Positions 60,889 to 64,000 of a DNA stretch of 64,000 nt are shown here, piece after piece. Where the stretch lies: the NCBI RefSeq assembly GCF_029626035.1, contig NZ_JARUBE010000003.1:2356001-2420000 (forward strand), in the 5' to 3' direction. This DNA comes from Micromonospora sp. WMMD980 (GTDB lineage Bacteria > Actinomycetota > Actinomycetes > Mycobacteriales > Micromonosporaceae). The translations under genes and the position numbers were made by a program. Every line of letters starts with the position of its first letter. The first letter of the stretch is position 1. A model generated the notes under the pieces. That model did no database searches, had not been told where the DNA came from, and saw only the letters and a program-made list of their open reading frames with translations.

Positions 60889-61035
60889 TCAGCCCTGGTC
60901 GGTGGGCTGGCGACGGAACCGGCTCACCAGTCGGCGCCAGTAGAGCTTGGCGGCCACGGCCACTCCGGCCACCCCGCCGACCACCGCCTGCACGATGAGA
61001 CTGCCGGATCCCGCATCCAGGTAGGCCAGGTGCAT
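60889..61035 (-). CDS. 48-aa single-span membrane protein
   Basis: MHLAYLDAGSGSLIVQAVVG, a further glycine/valine-rich span and a basic C-terminus RRLVSRFRRQ. The YLDAGSGSLI motif followed by one membrane helix recurs, as I recall, in small proteins beside surface-polysaccharide phosphotransferase genes. AAAGGGAAG precedes ATG 61035 (GTG 61038 also possible). It starts a three-gene operon with the methyltransferase and sulfatase-like genes. Confidence 0.68.
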   Translation of the reverse strand: MHLAYLDAGSGSLIVQAVVGGVAGVAVAAKLYWRRLVSRFRRQPTDQG

Positions 61036-61217
61036 CACGGCTGCTTCCCTTTCTTCGCCGGTCATCGGTACAGCCCGGTATGCGAGCTTTATTGCTCAAA
61101 GCCGGACTCGTCCCCTACCGTACGCTGTCGACCGGATACCGCGCGGGCACACCGGTGACTCTCGCGCGTCCGATCCGTTCAAGACGCGCGGGCCGGGGCG
61201 CGCCTAGCCTGGCGGGC

Positions 61218-61616
61218 ATGACACCGCAGTTCGATCTCGTCGGGACGGTCGTCACCGACATGGCCCGGACCCTCGACTTCTACCGCCGCCTGGGGCTGCC
61301 TGTCCCACCCGGCGCCGAGACGGAACCCCACGTGGAGGTCGCCCTGCCCAACGGGGTGCGGCTGGCCTTCGACACCGTCGACACGGTCCGTGGCTTCCAT
61401 CCGCGCTTCACCCCGCCCGCCGGCAGCCCGCGGATGAACCTGGCCTTCCGCTGCGCCGACCCGGCCGAGGTGGACCGCTGGTACGCGGAGCTGACCGCCG
61501 CCGGGCACCACGGGGAGTTGCCCCCGTGGGACGCCTTCTGGGGCCAGCGCTACGCGGTCCTGCACGACCCGGCCGGCAACGGCGTGGACCTGTTCGCGCC
61601 GCTGCCGGCCGGCTGA
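61218..61616 (+). CDS. VOC-family (glyoxalase/bleomycin-resistance fold) protein
   Basis: A 132-residue protein with two beta-alpha-beta-beta-beta modules: FDLVGTVVTDMARTLDFYRR and MNLAFRCADPAEVDRWYAEL, ending YAVLHDPAGNGVDLFAP. Enzymatic role unknown. Probably leaderless: TAGCCT lies 7 nt before ATG 61218. Confidence 0.87.
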   Translation: MTPQFDLVGTVVTDMARTLDFYRRLGLPVPPGAETEPHVEVALPNGVRLAFDTVDTVRGFHPRFTPPAGSPRMNLAFRCADPAEVDRWYAELTAAGHHGELPPWDAFWGQRYAVLHDPAGNGVDLFAPLPAG

Positions 61617-61707
61617 CCGCCACCCGGCCGTCCGGCCGGCTACGCCACCACCGCCGGGCACGGGTCAGGCGGCCGGCGCGGGGCGGGCCGGGCTGCGCCG
61701 CTCGCGG

Positions 61708-62424
61708 TCAACCGGTGGACGGGGTGAGCAGCCGGGTCGGCGGCACCCCGGCCAGCTCACGCACGTCGCGGGTGAGGTGGGCCTGGTCGGCGTACCCGGT
61801 GCGCGCCGCGACCTCGGCGAGCGGCACGCCACCGCGGGCCAGATCGAGCGCGCGGCCCATGCGCAGGATGCGGGCGAGCGTCTTCGGGCCGTACCCGAAG
61901 AGGAGCCGGCTGCGCCGGTGCAGGGCCCGCGCGCCGAGGCCGACCTCGGCGGCGGTCGCGGCCACCGTCGCCCCGGCGGCCAGCCGGGCGGCCACGCGCG
62001 CGCCGAGCGGGTCGGGCCCACCGGCGGCCCGCAGCCGCGCCCGCGCGGCCTCCTCCAGGACGGCCGCGCCGGCGGCCGGCCGGTGGGTCAGCGGACCGGC
62101 CTCGATCCGCTCGGCCAGGTTCTCGGCGGCGCGGCCCCACAGGTCGGCGAGCGGCACCCGCCGGTCCCGCAACTCCTCGGCCGGCACCCCGAACACGGCC
62201 GGCCCGACGCCCGGTGGCAGGCGCAGCCCGATCCACCGCTCCCCCGGCACCGACCGACCCACCTGCGCGACGCGGTCCGGGCCGGCCACCAGCAACCCGG
62301 CCCGGCTGGACCAGAGCAGATCCAGGCACCCGTCCGGCAGCACCCGCACCACCCCGTCGCCGGCCGAGACGCTCTCCCACCGCACGGCCGACCGGATGCC
62401 CACCGCGGCCCGCTCCCGATACAT
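61708..62424 (-). CDS. AraC-family transcription regulator
   Basis: A 238-residue protein. The N-terminal ligand domain has VLPDGCLDLLWSSRAGLLVAG (the DUF6597-like type). The C-terminal double helix-turn-helix is at about 145-232: AATAAEVGLGARALHRRSRL, FGYGPKTLARILRMGRAL and AEVAARTGYADQAHLTRDVR. Convergent with the VOC gene, which could be its neighbour target. Confidence 0.88.
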   Translation of the reverse strand: MYRERAAVGIRSAVRWESVSAGDGVVRVLPDGCLDLLWSSRAGLLVAGPDRVAQVGRSVPGERWIGLRLPPGVGPAVFGVPAEELRDRRVPLADLWGRAAENLAERIEAGPLTHRPAAGAAVLEEAARARLRAAGGPDPLGARVAARLAAGATVAATAAEVGLGARALHRRSRLLFGYGPKTLARILRMGRALDLARGGVPLAEVAARTGYADQAHLTRDVRELAGVPPTRLLTPSTG

Positions 62425-62512
62425 CCCCCCACCCTGCCACCTCGCCGTCGGTCATGAGGTCGGCGGCAGCCGCGGTGGCGTGTCGCCGACCTCGTGATCG
62501 ACCTGAGCGGCG

Positions 62513-63736
62513 TCAGGGGCGGTGGTGCATGGCCAGGCGGAGCAGCAGGAAGCGCAGCGCGGTGGCGGCCAGGTTGGCCGCCACCAGGACGGTCAGCTCG
62601 ACCGCGCGCGGCGGGACGGTGAGCGCGTGCAGGACCGCCAGCGAGCCGCTGGTCAGCGCCAGGCCGAGGGCGAACGCGAGCAGCCCCTGCAGGTGGTGCC
62701 GCCCGGCATGCCGCCGGCCGGTCACCCCGAAGGTGAGCCGCCGGTTCGCCGCCGTGTTGGCCACCGCGGTCAGCAGCAGCGCCAGCAGGTTCGCCGGTTG
62801 CGCGCCGAGCGGGCCGCGGGCCGCCAGGAAGAGCAACAGGTACGCGAGCGTGCTGGCCACCCCCACCGCTCCGAAGCGGACGAGCTGGCGGGGCAGCCCG
62901 ACCGGCACCTGCGCCGGCGGCACCGGCAGCGGCCCCCGCCCGAGCTGGGCGCGCAGGCGGGCCAGCGGCAGCGCGCCGGTGACCAGCGCCCGGCCCAGTC
63001 GCCCGATGCCGCGCAGGTCGGCCAGGGCGGTGGCCACCACGTCGACCCGGCTGTCCGGGTCGTCCACCCAGTCCACCGGCACCTCGTGGATCCGCAGCCC
63101 GGCCCGCTGGGCCAGCACCAGCAACTCGGTGTCGAAGAACCAGCCGGTGTCCCGCACCAGCGGCAGCAGTTCGGCCGCCACGTCGGCGCGGATCGCCTTG
63201 AACCCGCACTGCGCGTCGGAGAAGCGCACCGCGAGCGTGCCGCGCAGCAGCAGGTTGTAGCCCCGGGAGATCACCTCCCGCTTGGCGCCCCGGACCACTC
63301 GGCTGGTGCGGGCCAGCCGGGTGCCGATGGCCAGGTCGGAGTGCCCGGACAGCAGCGGCGCGACGAGCGGCGGCAGCGCCGCCAGGTCGGTCGAGAGGTC
63401 CACGTCCAGGTAGGCGAGCACCGGCGCCGGCGAGGCGGACCAGGCGGCGTGCAGCGCCCGTCCGCGTCCCTTCTCCGCGAGGTGCAGCACCGCCACCTCG
63501 GGCAGCTCGGCGGCGAGCGCCTCGGCCACCGCCAGGGTGCCGTCGGCGCTGGCGTTGTCGGCCACCGTGATCCGGAACGGGTACGGGAACTGCGCGCTCA
63601 GGTACGCGTGCAGCCGCCGGACGCCGGGACCGAGGTCGACCTCCTCGTTGTAGACGGGGACCACCACGTCCAGCACGGCGCCCTCGGCGGCGGGTCGAGC
63701 CAGCACGGCGGCCCGGGGCTCCGGCGTCAGAGTCAC
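62513..63736 (-). CDS. GT2 glycosyltransferase fused to a GtrA-like membrane domain
   Basis: A 407-residue protein. GT2 domain 1-240: LDVVVPVYNEEVDLGPGVRR, VADNASADGTLAVA and LDVDLSTDLAALPPL; it resembles dolichyl-phosphate glucose/mannose synthases. GtrA-type four-span domain about 275-400 (LVRFGAVGVASTLAYLLLFL). It probably makes and flips a polyprenyl-phosphate sugar. GTG 63736 lies 3 nt after the stop of a GT39-like gene that would use such a donor. Confidence 0.88.
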   Translation of the reverse strand: MTLTPEPRAAVLARPAAEGAVLDVVVPVYNEEVDLGPGVRRLHAYLSAQFPYPFRITVADNASADGTLAVAEALAAELPEVAVLHLAEKGRGRALHAAWSASPAPVLAYLDVDLSTDLAALPPLVAPLLSGHSDLAIGTRLARTSRVVRGAKREVISRGYNLLLRGTLAVRFSDAQCGFKAIRADVAAELLPLVRDTGWFFDTELLVLAQRAGLRIHEVPVDWVDDPDSRVDVVATALADLRGIGRLGRALVTGALPLARLRAQLGRGPLPVPPAQVPVGLPRQLVRFGAVGVASTLAYLLLFLAARGPLGAQPANLLALLLTAVANTAANRRLTFGVTGRRHAGRHHLQGLLAFALGLALTSGSLAVLHALTVPPRAVELTVLVAANLAATALRFLLLRLAMHHRP

Positions 63737-63739
63737 CGC

Positions 63740-64000
63740 TCAGCCCTGCTTTCCGCTGCTCAGGTCGTACATGGTCACCCCGTCGACGGTGGTCGCGGTG
63801 AAGGTCTCGGCGACCCAGGCGTTGATCTCGGCCGAGGCGCTGCTGCCGCCGTCGGCCCGGAACCCGCCTCCGCCGAGGAACCAGTGGATCCGCCCGTCCG
63901 CCACGTACCGCCGGAACTGCGCGAGCGTCGGCGACGGGTCGCTGCCGTTGAAGCCGCCGATCGGCATCACCGGCTCGCCGGTGGCGAGCTGGTAACCGGA
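63740..64000 (-). CDS. C-terminal end of a GT39-like membrane glycosyltransferase (partial)
   Basis: The last 86 residues of a gene that continues beyond the window. YQLATGEPVMPIGGFNGSDP and FRRYVADGRIHWFLGGGGF are typical of the extracytoplasmic C-terminal domain of actinobacterial ArnT/PMT-like GT39 proteins, which transfer sugars from polyprenyl phosphates. The adjacent GT2-GtrA protein could supply the donor. Confidence 0.75.
   Translation of the reverse strand, partial: SGYQLATGEPVMPIGGFNGSDPSPTLAQFRRYVADGRIHWFLGGGGFRADGGSSASAEINAWVAETFTATTVDGVTMYDLSSGKQG

Overview
The window is chromosomal DNA of a very GC-rich actinomycete, most likely Micromonosporaceae (Micromonospora or a close relative). 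The reasons are the extreme G/C at third codon positions, many GTG starts, a mycothiol-type maleylpyruvate isomerase-fold protein, an accessory SecA2, glucosyl-3-phosphoglycerate synthase, GAF-ANTAR and SigB/SigF-family stress regulators, and four copies of a 51-nt GGGGCCCC/TTAA element of a kind I associate with Micromonospora genomes (recalled, not checked). No rRNA, tRNA, CRISPR array, transposase or integrase was seen.

Layout. 0-3.7 kb: DUF3140 pair, clpC-type unfoldase and a divergent PIN/NYN-like protein. 3.8-8.3 kb: a tight four-gene cassette built around a three-module FtsK/SpoIIIE-like ATPase. 8.4-10 kb: a short protein made of four identical 21-residue repeats, coupled to a JmjC/cupin ribosomal-oxygenase-like enzyme. 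10.1-13.8 kb: PIG-L deacetylase, DUF2267, DUF72, DksA/TraR and a degenerate uridine-kinase-like protein. 13.9-16.9 kb: two DNA-binding-only OmpR-type proteins, then a cysteine dioxygenase-rhodanese operon behind a 31-nt palindrome. 17-20.8 kb: ankyrin, DUF3500, methyltransferase, DUF2231 and GAF-ANTAR genes. 20.9-25 kb: SecA2 and an ABC exporter. 25-29.6 kb: two oxidoreductases divergent from gpgS and a GT4 glycosyltransferase. 29.7-34.4 kb: DUF4383, a STAS-ATPase fusion, ctaD and a SigB/SigF-family sigma factor fused to a STAS domain. 34.6-42.2 kb: an unknown protein, a rearranged CDGSH/redox-enzyme relic, a thiamine-diphosphate enzyme with a baeRF-like protein, and a GCS2-type ligase. 42.3-47.8 kb: a secreted repeat protein, membrane protein, regulators and a Nudix hydrolase; the last 2 kb has visibly different codon use. 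48-55.8 kb: the trehalose/glycogen block treZ-treY-glgX divergent from a GT4 enzyme. 56-64 kb: citrate synthase and a cell-surface glycan or phospho-substituent cluster.

Gene cooperation. A recurring promoter pattern, GTTT (or GTTA), 15-16 nt, GGGTA(C/T/G), was found by eye before clpC, the repeat-protein/JmjC operon, dksA-like, DUF2231, GAF-ANTAR, the STAS-ATPase fusion and ctaD. This is the form expected for SigB/SigF-type sigma factors, and the window encodes one. Much of the window therefore looks like a general-stress regulon, covering protein quality control, respiration, possibly compatible-solute synthesis (gpgS, tre/glg), thiol chemistry and regulators. The best candidate for an undescribed system is the repeat-peptide plus JmjC oxygenase pair at 8388-9968; the FtsK cassette at 3852-8334 is second.
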